Shown piece after piece: positions 1-11,035 of a DNA stretch of 64,000 nucleotides. Source of the DNA: Rhizomys pruinosus. Its lineage: Eukaryota; Chordata; Mammalia; Rodentia; Spalacidae. The stretch's first letter is position 1. Every line of letters begins with the position of its first letter. The notes under the pieces are model-generated. The model saw only the letters and a program-made list of their open reading frames with translations, searched no databases and was not told where the DNA came from. The DNA lies in contig VZQC01008856.1 in NCBI GenBank assembly GCA_009823505.1, forward strand, positions 832,162 through 896,161. Reading direction: 5' to 3'. The translations under genes were made by a program, and so were the position numbers.

Positions 1-53
1 AAATAAAATTAAATTTAAAAAATTAAAAAAAAAAGAAGGCACACTGCTTTTGT

Positions 54-170
54 TTGTTTGAGACAAGGTCTCACTATGGAGCCCAGGCTAGCCTCAAAAC
101 TCAATCCTCCTGCTTCAGCCTCTCAAGGCCTGGGGTCACAGATGTGTGCCACCACACTCTGCTTAATGAT
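54..170 (-). mobile_element. Old B1-related SINE fragment
   Basis: GAGACAAGGTCTCACTATGG through TGTGTGCCACCACA is an antisense B1/B4-like pattern with many substitutions. Confidence 0.6.
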
Positions 171-2193
171 AGCCTTTTAAGAGGAAGGGGGAAGGTCTGC
201 AGTGGGTGCTGCACCTGCCTGGAAGGGGTGAGGCCTCTTAGAAAGGAGGCAACGGACCCGGTCTGCCATGCCGCTGAGGGTCACAGATCTGCAGTAAAAT
301 TTCTTTTACTAAAGAGACCATGAGGGGGCAACGCCTGTAAGAGTTCATGACAAGTTCTCTAGGCCACAGATGGACCCTAGGGGTGGTGGTCACTTGCGAT
401 GGAGAAGGCTTCCTGGAGGTGGTGACGTCTGGAAGACTATGGCGCCCAAGGGAGGAGTATAGTGTCCTTCGTGAGAATGCCAGGTTGCAGGGACACAGAG
501 AAGAGTTCCATTGTGACAGAGGAAGTTGTGTGGGAAAAGGAGTGACCGAATGGTCACAGGGAGGGGAGGAGACAGGAAGTGGGCAGTGGTGAGGGTTCTG
601 GGAATGGTCATAGGGCCACAGCCAACCTTACGGAGCTTGGCAGGAAGGGGCATCTATAACACAGGAAAAGCCGAGCATTAAGACTGAGGGGACAGGGATA
701 AGGAACTTAGAGGGGAAGGATAGCAAGACTCGGGGGAGGCTGGGTCCTCGGACCGAGGGCCTGGGATCCTGCACATGGTGTCCACGGGGAAGAAGCACAG
801 GGCTGAAGAGGGTCTGTGGGCGTGGCTGGAGATGGACTCTGAGGAATCTCTCCGGAGCCTTCATGAATGTGTGGTAGGCAGAGTCGAGACAGTAGGAGCC
901 AAGACGTGAGTGGGTGCTGGGAAGAGGGAGCTGCGCATGGGCCCAAAGTTTGAGCAATTGAGAGAAAATCCACACTGGGAGGACGCAGAGGGGTCAGAGA
1001 AGTGGGTTTGATTCTGTTTTGGTTTCTGAGGACCCAGACAGGAACCTGAAGGAAGGAGGCTGGCACTGGAATGTCCCATTGCAAGCTGCTTCTCTTCCGT
1101 AGAGATCCTTTCCAGGGACCCCTCTCTCCATCCCAGCATGCATGCCTGGGCATGGCCTTCCCTCAGGGCCATGTGTGGTGCACTAAGCCACCACAGGGAC
1201 GTAACAGACTTGTGGGTGTCCCAGCAGCCTTTGGAGGCATATGGGTGACTCCTGGGGCACACACGTCAGGACGTCAGGCACAGACTGAGCCATACTTGCC
1301 GGCGGCAGCCCTGCCAGTTCTCTAGTACAGGAGCCTCAAGGGAGTGGGAAGGGTGTTTTTCTTGGCATTTGATAGGAAGCATCTGCCTCACCCATGAGGT
1401 GTTGTGCATGCCTGATGGATGGCGGGGGGAGACTGCCTATGTATGTGTGTGAGAGAGGCCTCGGGCCATGGAAACCACATCCCTCCTTTCTGCTGGCGAG
1501 GCATTGCACATAAAAGGGTGCGTGGGTGACCTGTGCTTCCTGGCAGGTGTCAGCCTGAGACAGTGCTGGGCTCATTTTCCTCTTGTTTTGGGGGAGGTGG
1601 GACCCCCCGCCAACTCATACTGCCGCCCACCTCCCTTATCCCCAAGGACTGATGGTATGTGCTGCTCCTGCGCATGTGAAGAGACACTGTTGGGGGGGCA
1701 GCTCTCTTTCAGCTGTCACACATGGGCTTAGTGCCCAGCAAGGGGGGGGGGGCTTCTTCTCTGAGGCAAGGCTTGGTGGACATGGATTAGGTTAGGAGCA
1801 AAGGCTGTCTCAGAGTCCTGTCAGTACAGGAGACCGTCCATGGCGCACAGCCTGCCTGGCGTATGTGCTCTGTCTGCAGATCCCTTAAGTTCCCACAGAT
1901 CAAGGTGGCCGGAGGGGCTGCATTCATTTTTTGTGGATTCAGTAATAAATTCACACAGACCATGTAGCTTGAAACCACAGGCATTTGCTCTCTTACAGTT
2001 GTGAAAGTCAGAGGCTTAACCAGGGCCACAGTACTGATATCAGAAGCCCCAGCAGGTTGGGTTCCTCAGGAGGTGCCAAGAGATCTGCCCCTGCCTTCTT
2101 CTGGCTCTGGTGGCTTTGGCGTCCCTTGACTTGTGGCTATCGCTATGATCTCTGCCTCTGTCTCCCAAATGTTGCCATTAAAGATGTACACAC

Positions 2194-2349
2194 AGCTGGG
2201 CGTGGTAGTGCACACCTTTAATCCCAGCACTTGGGAGGCAGAGGCAGGCCGATCTCTCTGAGTTCAAGGCCAGCCTGATCTACATAGTGAGTTCCAGGCC
2301 AGCTGGGAGGGAGACCCTGTCTCAAAAAGACCAAAAAAAAAAAAAAAAA
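2194..2349 (+). mobile_element. B1 SINE
   Basis: Sense B1 from GCTGGGCGTGGTAGTGCACA to CTCAAAAAGACC and an A-tail. Confidence 0.92.
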
Positions 2350-2418
2350 GTGAACAATCACCCAGGAGAGAACATTACAGATTTAAGTTCTAAAGTATAA
2401 AATAAGGAAAGAACACAT

Positions 2419-2440
2419 TAATAATAATAATAATAATAAA
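2419..2440 (+). repeat. (TAA)n microsatellite
   Basis: About seven TAA units between two SINEs. Confidence 0.9.
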
Positions 2441-2645
2441 TTTGGAAACAGGGTCTTGTGCATCCTAGGCTTGGCTTCAACTCAACTGTATAGCCAAGGA
2501 TAACCTTGAACTTTCCAATCCTCCTGCCTTCATCTCCTAGGTTTTGGGAATATAAACGTTCACCGCCATGGGGTGCTGGGGATTGAACCTAAGGCTTCAC
2601 GCATGTGCAGCAAGCACTGCCAACTGAGCTACATCTTCAGCCCCA
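2440..2645 (-). mobile_element. Old B1+ID composite (B4-like) SINE
   Basis: Antisense B1-like half followed by an antisense ID-like half (GCTGGGGATTGAACCTAAGG to CATCTTCAGCCCC). Confidence 0.7.
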
Positions 2646-2679
2646 TGTTCAATTCTTTTCTTTAAGCACATCTTTCTAG

Positions 2680-2770
2680 CTGGGTGTAGTGATGCATGCT
2701 CGTCTACCATCCTACTGCTCGGAGGCTGAAGCAGGAGGGTATAGAGTTTGAGGGGAGCTGTAGAGCGAGG
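2680..2770 (+). mobile_element. Old B1 fragment
   Basis: AGCTGGGTGTAGTGATGCAT and GGAGGCTGAAGCAGGAGGG are sense B1 landmarks. Confidence 0.5.
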
Positions 2771-3274
2771 CTCTCTGTTCAGCGCTGGCCAAATGCAAGC
2801 TGTCCCATTCGTGACAGTTCCTAACATCAAGTGTTCTCACAGTGCTGAGAGACCAGTCTCGTGCCAGAGTCTTTTCATCACCCGGAATGGAAACCCCACA
2901 TCCTAAGGAGTTATCCCCACGTTCCCGCCCCTCGCCCTTGGCAGCCACTGGTCTGCTTTCTGTCTCTGTAAATTCTTTTTAAAGTTCAATCCTATGTGAC
3001 TTTAGAATAAATAAACACAGCATGATGACTTAGCTGTTGGAAGGATATACATGGGGCAGAAGCCAGAGTGGGGATACCCAGGCTCCGGAAGGGCAGGATT
3101 TGAAGTAGCCTGGGTGTCTGTCACCCCCTCCTTGCCTTGGTCCTTTCTAAGGGTCTTTGCCTGAGTGTCCAGCTGTTTTCTACTTCCCATTGCAAATGGT
3201 CCTGGATAACGTCCTAGCTCCCAAGTCCTCATCTTGTTCAAGGCTTAGAGCCCTCTATTAAAAAGTTTTAGGGC

Positions 3275-3548
3275 GGGGCTGGAGAGATGGCCTAGCGGTT
3301 AAGAGCGCCGACCGCTCTTGCAGAGGACCCGGGTTCGATCCCCAGCACCCACATGGCGGCCAAGAACCGTCTGAAATTCCAATTCCAGGAGAACTCCAGT
3401 TTCAGGGGAATCCGACACCCTCTTCTGACCTCCGCGGCGTTGCACGACACGGGTGCACAGATGCACGACACGGGTGCACAGACTTGCATTCAGACAGTAC
3501 ATTCATACACATACAGAAATAAAATTAATAAAAAAAAAATTTTTTTTT
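3275..3548 (+). mobile_element. Young B2 SINE
   Basis: Full-length sense B2 with A- and B-box tRNA-like head and AATAAA/A-rich tail. AAGTTTTAGGG at 3263 and 3549 is its target-site duplication. It carries a 17-bp internal duplication (ACGACACGGGTGCACAG). Confidence 0.95.
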
Positions 3549-3556
3549 AAGTTTTA

Positions 3557-3772
3557 GGGCTAGGAGATGGCTCGGTGGTTAAGAGCACTGACTGCTCTTG
3601 CAGAGGACCTAGGATCTGTTCCCAGCATCCATATGGCAGCTAACAGCTGTCTGTAACTCCAATTCCAGATGATCTAGCGCCCTCTTCTGGCCTCTATAGG
3701 CATTGTGAGCGCATTGCGCACTTCCATCCATGCAGGTAAAACACTCATACCCATAAAATAACAATTTAAAAA
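3557..3772 (+). mobile_element. Older B2 SINE
   Basis: Sense B2 with more substitutions. The young B2 inserted immediately 5' of it. Confidence 0.88.
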
Positions 3773-4029
3773 GAAGTTCTATGCTCCACAGTCCTGGGGG
3801 AATGGCAGCTGGCTACCTATGGGTTGGGCTCGTCCATCTCCTCTCTTCAAACTAGTATGAATGAGAAGGGACAGTCAGTGGAGGGCTGAGCAGGTAATGG
3901 TGCCTTTGGCACAGGCTGGTGCTTGGCCAGGGCTTCACTGGGTTGATTCTATAAGAAAAGCAGTGAACTTAGAGCTGTCCCCAGAAAGGGGACACTGATA
4001 CGGGTCTCAGGGCCTCCATGATTTTTCTT

Positions 4030-4350
4030 TCAGACAGTCTCATGTACCCCAGGCTAGCCTCCAACTCGCCTTGTAGCAGAGGATGACCTTGAACTCCACT
4101 TTTCAAATGCTGGAATTACACTCAGTATAGGCAATGTTGGGGACTGAATCCAAGGCTTTGTGATGGTAGGCAAGCTCTTTACTAACTTAGCTACACCCCC
4201 CTGCCCCCTTTTTTCCTTTCTTTTGAGAGAGGATCTTACTCTGCAGCCATGGCTGTTGTGCAGCTTGCTGTTAGATCAGGCTGGCTATGAACTCACATGG
4301 ATCCGAGAACCTCTGCCTCCTGAGTGCTGAACTTAAAGACACACACCGTC
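4030..4350 (-). mobile_element. Old B4-like and B1-like SINEs, antisense
   Basis: CAGACAGTCTCATGTACCCC to AGCTACACCCC (ID-type end), then a diverged antisense B1 from GAGAGAGGATCTTACTC to CACCGTCACGTC. Confidence 0.6.
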
Positions 4351-4365
4351 ACGTCTGACTTCACT

Positions 4366-4860
4366 CCTTTTAAAAAATATATTTTTATTTTATTTTATGC
4401 ATGTGAGTATATTTCCTGCATGTGTATGTAAGTGCACCTGTGTTGTGCAGTGACTGAGGAGGTCAGAAGAGAGCACTGGATTGCCCTGGAACTAGGCTAC
4501 TCATGGTTGTTGGATCCATTGTGGGTGCTGGGGATCAAACCTGGGTCCTTCGTAAGAGTAGCTAGTGCTCTTTTTTTTTTTTTAATTTTATTTACTTTTT
4601 ATGTGTATGAATGTACTGTCTGCATGTAGGTTTGTGCACCCGTGTCGTGCAATGCCGCGGAGGTCAGAAGAGGGTCTCGGATTCCCCTGGAACTGGAGTT
4701 CTCCTGGAATTGGAGTTACAGACAGTTCTTAGCCGCCATGTGGGTGCTGGGGATCGAACCTGGGTCTTCTGTAAGAGCAGTCAGTGCTCTAAACCTCTAG
4801 GCTATCTCTCCAGCCCCAAGAGTAGCTAGTGCTCTTAACTGCTGAGCCATGTCTCCATCT
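4366..4860 (-). mobile_element. Old B2 with a younger B2 nested inside (4571-4817)
   Basis: The inner antisense B2 is flanked by a perfect 17-bp duplication, AAGAGTAGCTAGTGCTC, at 4554-4570 and 4818-4834. The outer antisense B2 resumes after it. Confidence 0.95.
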
Positions 4861-4869
4861 CCATACTTC

Positions 4870-5079
4870 CTTTTTAAACATTTACTTTATTTTGTGTTTT
4901 GACTGCATGTACATAAGTATACCACATGTGTGTAATGCCTGTGGAGGTCAGAAGAGGGCATCAGATCCCCTGGAACTGGAGTTACATATTGTTGGCTGCC
5001 ATGAGAGTACTGGGAACTGAACCTGAGTCCTCTGGAAGAGCAGCCAGTGCTCTTAATCACTGAGCCATCTCTCCAGCCT
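4870..5079 (-). mobile_element. B2 SINE
   Basis: Antisense B2 ending GAGCCATCTCTCCAGCC, followed by a C-run. Confidence 0.88.
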
Positions 5080-5681
5080 GCCCCCCCCCCTTTGAGACTT
5101 AGTCTCATGTACCCCAGGGTGATCCTGAACTTGATATGTACCTGAGGCTAGCCCTGGACCTCTGGTCTTCTTGTCACTACCATGCCTTATGTCTCAACAC
5201 TCTCCAGACAGCCTGTGTTTCAGTGAGCTCTGCCCTCTCCACCTCTAAATAAGGCCTGGTACAAGAGGTGGCCAGGGTCTTCAAGAAGGACCACCAAATC
5301 AGCCCAGCCACAGGAGGCTGCAGAGCGCCTGACACAGGTCAGCTTAGGGATGCCGGGGGACTCAAATGCACTCTGCATTTCAGAATCTTAGCATGGAAAG
5401 GAAAAACTATGTGAAATATCTCTGTCATTTTCTTGTTGGTGACGTCTTGAATTGATAATATTTTGGCTCTGTGAGATCAATTAAAACACATCAAAATGAA
5501 CGGCACCTGATTTCCTAACATTTTTCCCCCCCCCTCTGGCAGCTAGAAACTTTAAGGCTCTAACTGTGGCTTCAATACCAAGCTTTGGGCTTTCTGCCAG
5601 ATGGGTGGCTGGCAGAGTACTTCCCTGACTGGGAGAGCTCCTGGAAGCCACCTCTCGTGCTCTGTAGACCCTCATTGGGAG

Positions 5682-5865
5682 CTGGCTGAGGGTTGGAGCA
5701 GTATGGTACCTCGTGTAGAACATCCTGGTGCTGCCTCTGGAGGAAAGCATCAGTTTGCCTGAGCAGCTCAGGAGAAGTGGAAACGGACCTGGCGACTGAT
5801 TGAGGGGTGTCAAAGAGCCACAGGTTCAGAGGGAGGAAGCCCCACACCTCCTGGGAGGAACGGCT
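5682..5865. repeat. 184-bp duplication, copy 1
   Basis: It aligns without indels to 8886-9069, with 10 mismatches counted by eye (about 94.6% identity). Flanking sequence is unrelated on both sides. Confidence 0.85.
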
Positions 5866-6639
5866 GGTACAGACCAGCTGGGCACCAGCCTTACGTGGGA
5901 CTGACAGGAATATTTCCTCTTTGCTGCTGCCTGCCAGGTCTTGGAGTCAAGGGGCTAGGGTGAACAGAGAGTGATGGGCATCACCTCACCTGGGAATCGC
6001 CTAGAGGGAAGGAAGAAAAAAGGAAGTGTATTGTTTGAAGGGGTTTTCTTTCTGGCCTGAATGTGCCTGTAGCTTTGGCTGTAATTGGAGTGAATGGTAC
6101 CCATTTTACAGATGGGGGTGATGGAGGGAGCAGAGGCCTTGGATTCCTATATTTGGTTGGTGGGGTGGACCAGGGCTGGGGATGGGAAGGTGAGAGCATG
6201 TACCTGGGAAGGCCTCAGGCCAGTGCCCTCCCGCTGAGCTGGAGTTGTCCTCCTCAACACTAGGGGATGGAAGTCACTTGTGGAGATCAGCCACTGGCCC
6301 TGAGGCCCTTCCTGAGTGTCACCAAAGGCTCCTTTCCTCTTGAGTTAACTCTCTCTGCTCCAAGCAAACCTTCACCTCGCCCTGCAAACACTCCCAGAGT
6401 TGGAGCTGGCCTGGGGCCACCATGGCCTTGCCTGAGCCTGGGAGTGACTCACTCCAGGTCAGAGGCTAGGGCACCACCATGAGTCTGGCAGATAGATCCC
6501 AGGCCCACCCCCAGCATCCTCCGCTCCCATCCCGTGGAGCCCCTGGCCCATGCCCCTTGAGGTTCCAGTACATCCCTGGGGCCCTGCCAGGATGGGAGAG
6601 GAGACTCACGATTCATTGGCCAGCCCCCAGGGAGGAGCA

Positions 6640-6760
6640 GAAGCAGGAGGAGCTGGGAGAAATAGGAGCCAGAACACAATCAGAGGCCTGGAGCAGAGGC
6701 AGGGTGAGCCGCGTCCGCCCCAGCCCCAGCCCCAGCCCGCCGAGCCCAATTAAGCAGAGA
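6640..6760 (+). promoter_or_regulatory. Second GC-rich block with donor-like site
   Basis: A purine-rich, exon-like stretch ends at AGGCAGGGTGAGCCGCG near 6700. A CCCCAG tandem run (about 6718-6737) and a CAATTAAG homeobox-like core follow. An AP-1-type TGACTCA lies at about 6446. It could be an alternative first exon or an enhancer beside the 7.0-7.4 kb block. I see no decisive evidence. Confidence 0.2.
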
Positions 6761-6999
6761 GGGTTCCCCTGGGTGGCTGTGCTCAGGAGCCTGGGCCAGG
6801 ACTGTGGGTTAGGACATTAGGAGAGGGTCGACTCTGCTAGAATCTAACAAGCTGCCTTAAAAACAGGGGGCATGCGTGTCATCTGAGCGGTTTGGGGAGC
6901 ACCAGGCGGGCACCATGGGCAGTGTCAGTGGACGCCATCGGGATGGGCGGGGAGCTGGTGGTTCAGGGTGGCAACATGCAATAAGTGCAGGTTAAGGGC

Positions 7000-7400
7000 G
7001 AAGACTGCAGGCGCCAAAGTCCAGCAGTGGCTCCCTACTGTTCTTCTCTAGGGCCGGGTCCCTTATCTTTAGGGGGCGGAGGGTGCGTTTCATTGGTCTC
7101 CTAAGCTCACTCAGGCACACCCCACTGTTGGCCCTGCAGCCCTGTCCCTCTCCCCGCCCCCGCCCCCCCCCCCGGCCCTGCCCCTCGGAGCAATTCCTCA
7201 CCAAGCCTCCCTCCGCAGCCATCCCGGGGCCCTCCTACCTTCTGCCCCTCACTCTGGGAGGCTCCTTGTTCCGCGGCCACAAAGCCCCTTTGATCCTCTG
7301 CTGGGCTCCGAGCCATGTGACCTGGTGGGCGGGCCGCGGCTCTCAGGCGTCCAGCGCAGCCCGACTTTCAGCTGCTGGGGTGAGTCCTCGCTTTGTTCTT
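7000..7400 (+). promoter_or_regulatory. Candidate intronic Septin9 promoter with first exon ending at 7379
   Basis: This is a locally GC- and CpG-rich block in an otherwise ordinary intron. It has GC boxes (GGGGGCGG near 7073, GGGCGGGCC near 7327), an ATTGG (inverted CCAAT) near 7093, and an E-box-like CATGTGACC near 7314. No TATA box is seen near these. A good splice donor, GGTGAGT, follows at 7380. Septin9 is known to use several alternative first exons, and the short 335-residue form needs one upstream of 29458. Assignment to that isoform is inference. Confidence 0.45.
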
Positions 7401-8712
7401 CCGACCTTACACCGCTGTTCCTAGGGCCTTCAGGTGGAGGGCCCGCCGGCCTGGCCCCCCGGGGTGCAGCGGAGCTGGGAGTCCGGTGGCCCCAGGACTT
7501 GGGGCTTGGGTTGGCAGTCCAGCTCCGGAGCCCCTGGGAGAAGAGGCTGAGGGGGGTGCCGGGTCTCCATCTGCACGCGGGGACCAGATTTTTTTCGGTT
7601 GTAGAATGGAAGAAAAGGGCTTTGTGTGATCTTTGCTATCTCTTTGTAAATGTTTGACCCACCCCGTCAGCTAAGTCCACCTTGCAGGAGGCTTCACTGA
7701 CTTCCGGGGTGCCACCGGCAGCAGAGATGAACTGGATGGTTCTTCCAGATGTCTCCACATGGTGTTCTCAGCCTGTATGTAGAGCTGTATGTAGAAAGGC
7801 AGTCATGAGAGACCCAGGGGTAGGGGCACCGGCCCTGTTGTCCGGGACCCGTGGTCAGGCTTGCTTGTGCTACAGGTCCGGCTTGGGTTCTTGGGGCGGG
7901 TAGGGTGGGAGCTGGTCTGCATTTGTTTTGCTTGAGAATGTGTTGTGGGGGTGTCTGTCTTCTGGATCCATGTGTTGGGACCCATCTAAGAGCCTGTCTA
8001 AGAGCCAGGGGCAGCAAGTTCCTATCCTCTCAGTGGACTTGCCTTTCAGGGAGCTTTGCAGCTGGGCCAAGATGTTGGAAGGACCCCAGACTCCCACCTC
8101 TACCCCAACCCCCACCCCCTAGCCAGCACAGAGTGTGGCCCCATACATTCAAGCCAGAGGGACAGATAGCAAGCCTGAGCTTCCAATCTGCAGCCAGCAT
8201 CCTTAGCCCCCTCCCCCACCTAATCTTCTGAGGAAAAGACTCTGCAGCTCTTGGTCAGAGGCCTGGGGAGCAGGGATGGTCCCCAAGTGTGAGATTCCTT
8301 TTCCTTGAGAAAAATGTACCACGCGGAAGCAGCCTAGCCCGGCAGCCCATTGGCAGGATTTCTGGCAGCTCTGTGATGGACAGAGTTGGAATTTGTTTTG
8401 GAGCTGGTGTGGAAAGCCCAGAAAAGGAGGGCAAAGCCCCCTTCCCCGCGGGCATGTAGGGCTTCTCCCCTTCACACTTAACCTTCCAGCTTCATGGGAC
8501 CCTTGGCATTTGCACAGGTGTCCCTTACCCATCTTCCTTCTGCAGCCAGGGGACTCCTTTTCAGGAAATAAAAATAATGTGCTTATTAAGCCCCCTGAAT
8601 GAGCAGCCAACTTCTCCTGTGAGGCCTCTTTGGAAAGATGGTTGTCTCTCTTTTCTTGAGCCTCTTTTGGGGTACAAGGTAGCCACAGAAGGCGGCCCCT
8701 TGGAAGATTCAC

Positions 8713-8801
8713 TTTTTTTTAAAGACTGAACTCTGAGCAATCCTCCTGCCTCAACCTCCTGAATTCTGGGATTATAGATGTGCATCACCATGTCTGGCTA
8801 G
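8713..8801 (-). mobile_element. Old B1 fragment
   Basis: Antisense B1 3' half: CCTCAACCTCCTGAATTCTG to GCATCACCATGTCTGGC. Confidence 0.65.
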
Positions 8802-8885
8802 GACTTGTCTTTTTAACATTGGTCTCTGGGGATCTGCATTGTGACTGACCTGGCCCACCTATTCTGTGCCTTGCTCATTTCAAGA

Positions 8886-9069
8886 CTGGGTGAGGGTTGG
8901 AGCAGTATGGCACCTCGGGTCGAACATCCTGGTGCTGCCTCTGGAGGAGAGCATCAGTTTACCTGAGCAGCTCAGGAGGAGTGGAAACGGACCTGGCGGC
9001 TAATTGAGGGGTGTCAAAGAGCCAGAGGTTCAGAGGGAGGAAGCCCCACACCTCCTGGGAGGAACGGCT
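8886..9069. repeat. 184-bp duplication, copy 2
   Basis: It is in the same orientation as 5682-5865 and about 3.2 kb away. It is not a SINE that I recognise. Both copies are open on the minus strand across most of their length, but no known protein is recognised. Confidence 0.85.
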
Positions 9070-10369
9070 CTGTCTAGCAATCTTCTGGAGTGTGTCTATA
9101 TGTTGCAAGGGCGGATGTAGAAAGTCTTGTGTCTTGGCCTCATCATGTCTGGTCCACAAAGGACCTTCTTGGGCCTGTGGGGGTCTCTGAGCACCAGATC
9201 CTCTGTTTCTGTCTGTGATACAGCACCCCCAGGACCTTGACCGGAAGCCCTCTGCCCATCAGGCAACCACAGTACAACTCTTGTCTCCACTCCCCGCCCC
9301 TTCCCTTCCTTGCCACCATATCCTCCCCAGCTTCCTGTTGTGTCAGGTTGTTCTTGTCAGATAGAGTGTCTCTACCAGGCTGAGGGCCCCTAGTACAAAG
9401 GAGGGCCCACAGCTTGACAGCACAGATTCCCTGTCTTGTCAAAGGTCTCTAGGAAGCTGGCTCCATGGCTTCCGTTCTCCCATTCCCTCCGCTCGCCGTG
9501 CTGTCTGTTGGCTTTCCCACACCACCCCAGAAGTTTCTGGACTTCCTCCCTCTCTTACTGGCCCTGCCTGCATATAAGAACAACAACTTTATTTTAATAC
9601 ATTCAGGCAAATACTCAGTAATCCCTGGCAGAGGCTGGGCAGGATGCCTGCACCCCATTAATAGTCACCCTTACTTAGACTATACTAGTTTTGCCAGCTG
9701 GGCTTTAGGAAATGCCCTGGGACTGGTACCCTGAGAGTGCCCCCCCTTTTCCTACAGTTTGGTCTTCAGGGGAGATGTTTCCAGCCAAGCCCTAGCTCTT
9801 AGCTGGGGCTCTTTTTTCCCCAGACTCTCTGCCTTCCAGCACCAAGCTTTGATTTGTTTATTGAGCACCAGCTCCCTTCCTTGGGCAGGTAGGGACCTGC
9901 CCTCAGGAACTCTGGAGCCCTGGATAGCTTCCCAGGAAGGCTACTTGGGGTGGCATGCCCCCTGTTCTGCGAGGGAACAAGCAGAGAGGTACAGGTCCAA
10001 TTATAGACAGGTGTGGGGGGGCACTCCGGCTCTGGGGAGGTGGGCATTTCTATATTACACATGCAGGGCCTCTGCCTGCTAGCTTTCTGCAGCTGTCACA
10101 AGCCCACCTCGCTGCCCGCAGAGCCTTCCTTGTTTCCTGAAGGTTGAGTGGCACACCTCCCTCACCCCTCATGCTTCTACCGTGCACCCTGGGGATCACA
10201 CCGTCACAGGCTGGGAGCCTGCTAAAGAGGGCATCATCACCATCTTATCTACCATCTTAACCTAGCTCACTTCTTCCTGTTGACTAAAATTGGTACCTGA
10301 TAGAGGAGTGGCTTCCTTTAGGGTGGGGTACAGCTCAATGCAAAGGGCTTTGAAAGATACAGAGTGTCA

Positions 10370-10540
10370 GGGCTGGGGGGGGGGGTGGCTCACCCGGACA
10401 GACAGACACATGCTGCCAAGCCTGATAGCTTGAGTTCTAGCCCTGAACCCCACATGGTGGAAGAAGAGAACCAACTCCTGCAAGTTGTCCTCTGACCTCC
10501 ACAGACTTGCTGTGGTAGATGCACTCTCCTCTCCCCAATG

Positions 10541-10582
<42 letters not shown>

Positions 10583-10583
10583 T
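10370..10583 (+). mobile_element. Old B2-like SINE
   Basis: Diverged sense B2 with CACATGGTGG and TCCTCTGACCTCCACA landmarks, ending in the TG microsatellite. Confidence 0.7.
10544..10580 (+). repeat. (TG)n microsatellite
   Basis: About 18 uninterrupted TG units at the 3' end of an old B2-like SINE. Confidence 0.95.
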
Positions 10584-10599
10584 AAAGATACGAAGTTGA

Positions 10600-10844
10600 G
10601 GGGCTGGAGAGATGGCCTAGCGGTTAAGAGCACCGACCGCTCTTACAGAGGATCCAGGTTCGATCCCCAGCACCCACATGGCGGCTGAGAACCGTCTGAA
10701 ACTCCAATTCCAGGAGAACTCCAGTTCCAGGGGAATCTGACACCCTCTTCTGACCTCTGCGGCATTGCACGACACGGGTGCACAAACTTGCATGCAGACA
10801 GTACATTCATACACGTACAGAAATAAATAAAAATAAAAAATAAA
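10600..10844 (+). mobile_element. Young B2 SINE
   Basis: Full-length sense B2 flanked by AAAGATACGAAGTTGA at 10584-10599 and 10845-10860. Confidence 0.95.
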
Positions 10845-11035
10845 AAAGATACGAAGTTGATGGGCCCTTATGAGGTGGCCAAGAACTGGGGGCCATCCTC
10901 TGAGATGCCAGCTTTTCAGTGCCCCTGGCTACAGTTGGAACCCCAGCTATGGGCTGGCCACATAAGAACTAATACCAAGTCATGGTCTCCTGTAGCCCCA
11001 CCTCCTCATCCTGAGCCTGTGGCCCCTGCCCAAAA

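Noticed and set aside
4611..4829. Recurring small frames such as MYCLHVGLCTRVVQCRGG
   Set aside because: The same peptide appears at every young antisense B2, so it is a SINE-derived frame, not a gene family.
10544..10580. CRISPR-like or satellite repeat arrays
   Set aside because: All short tandem arrays seen are ordinary microsatellites or minisatellites without spacers.
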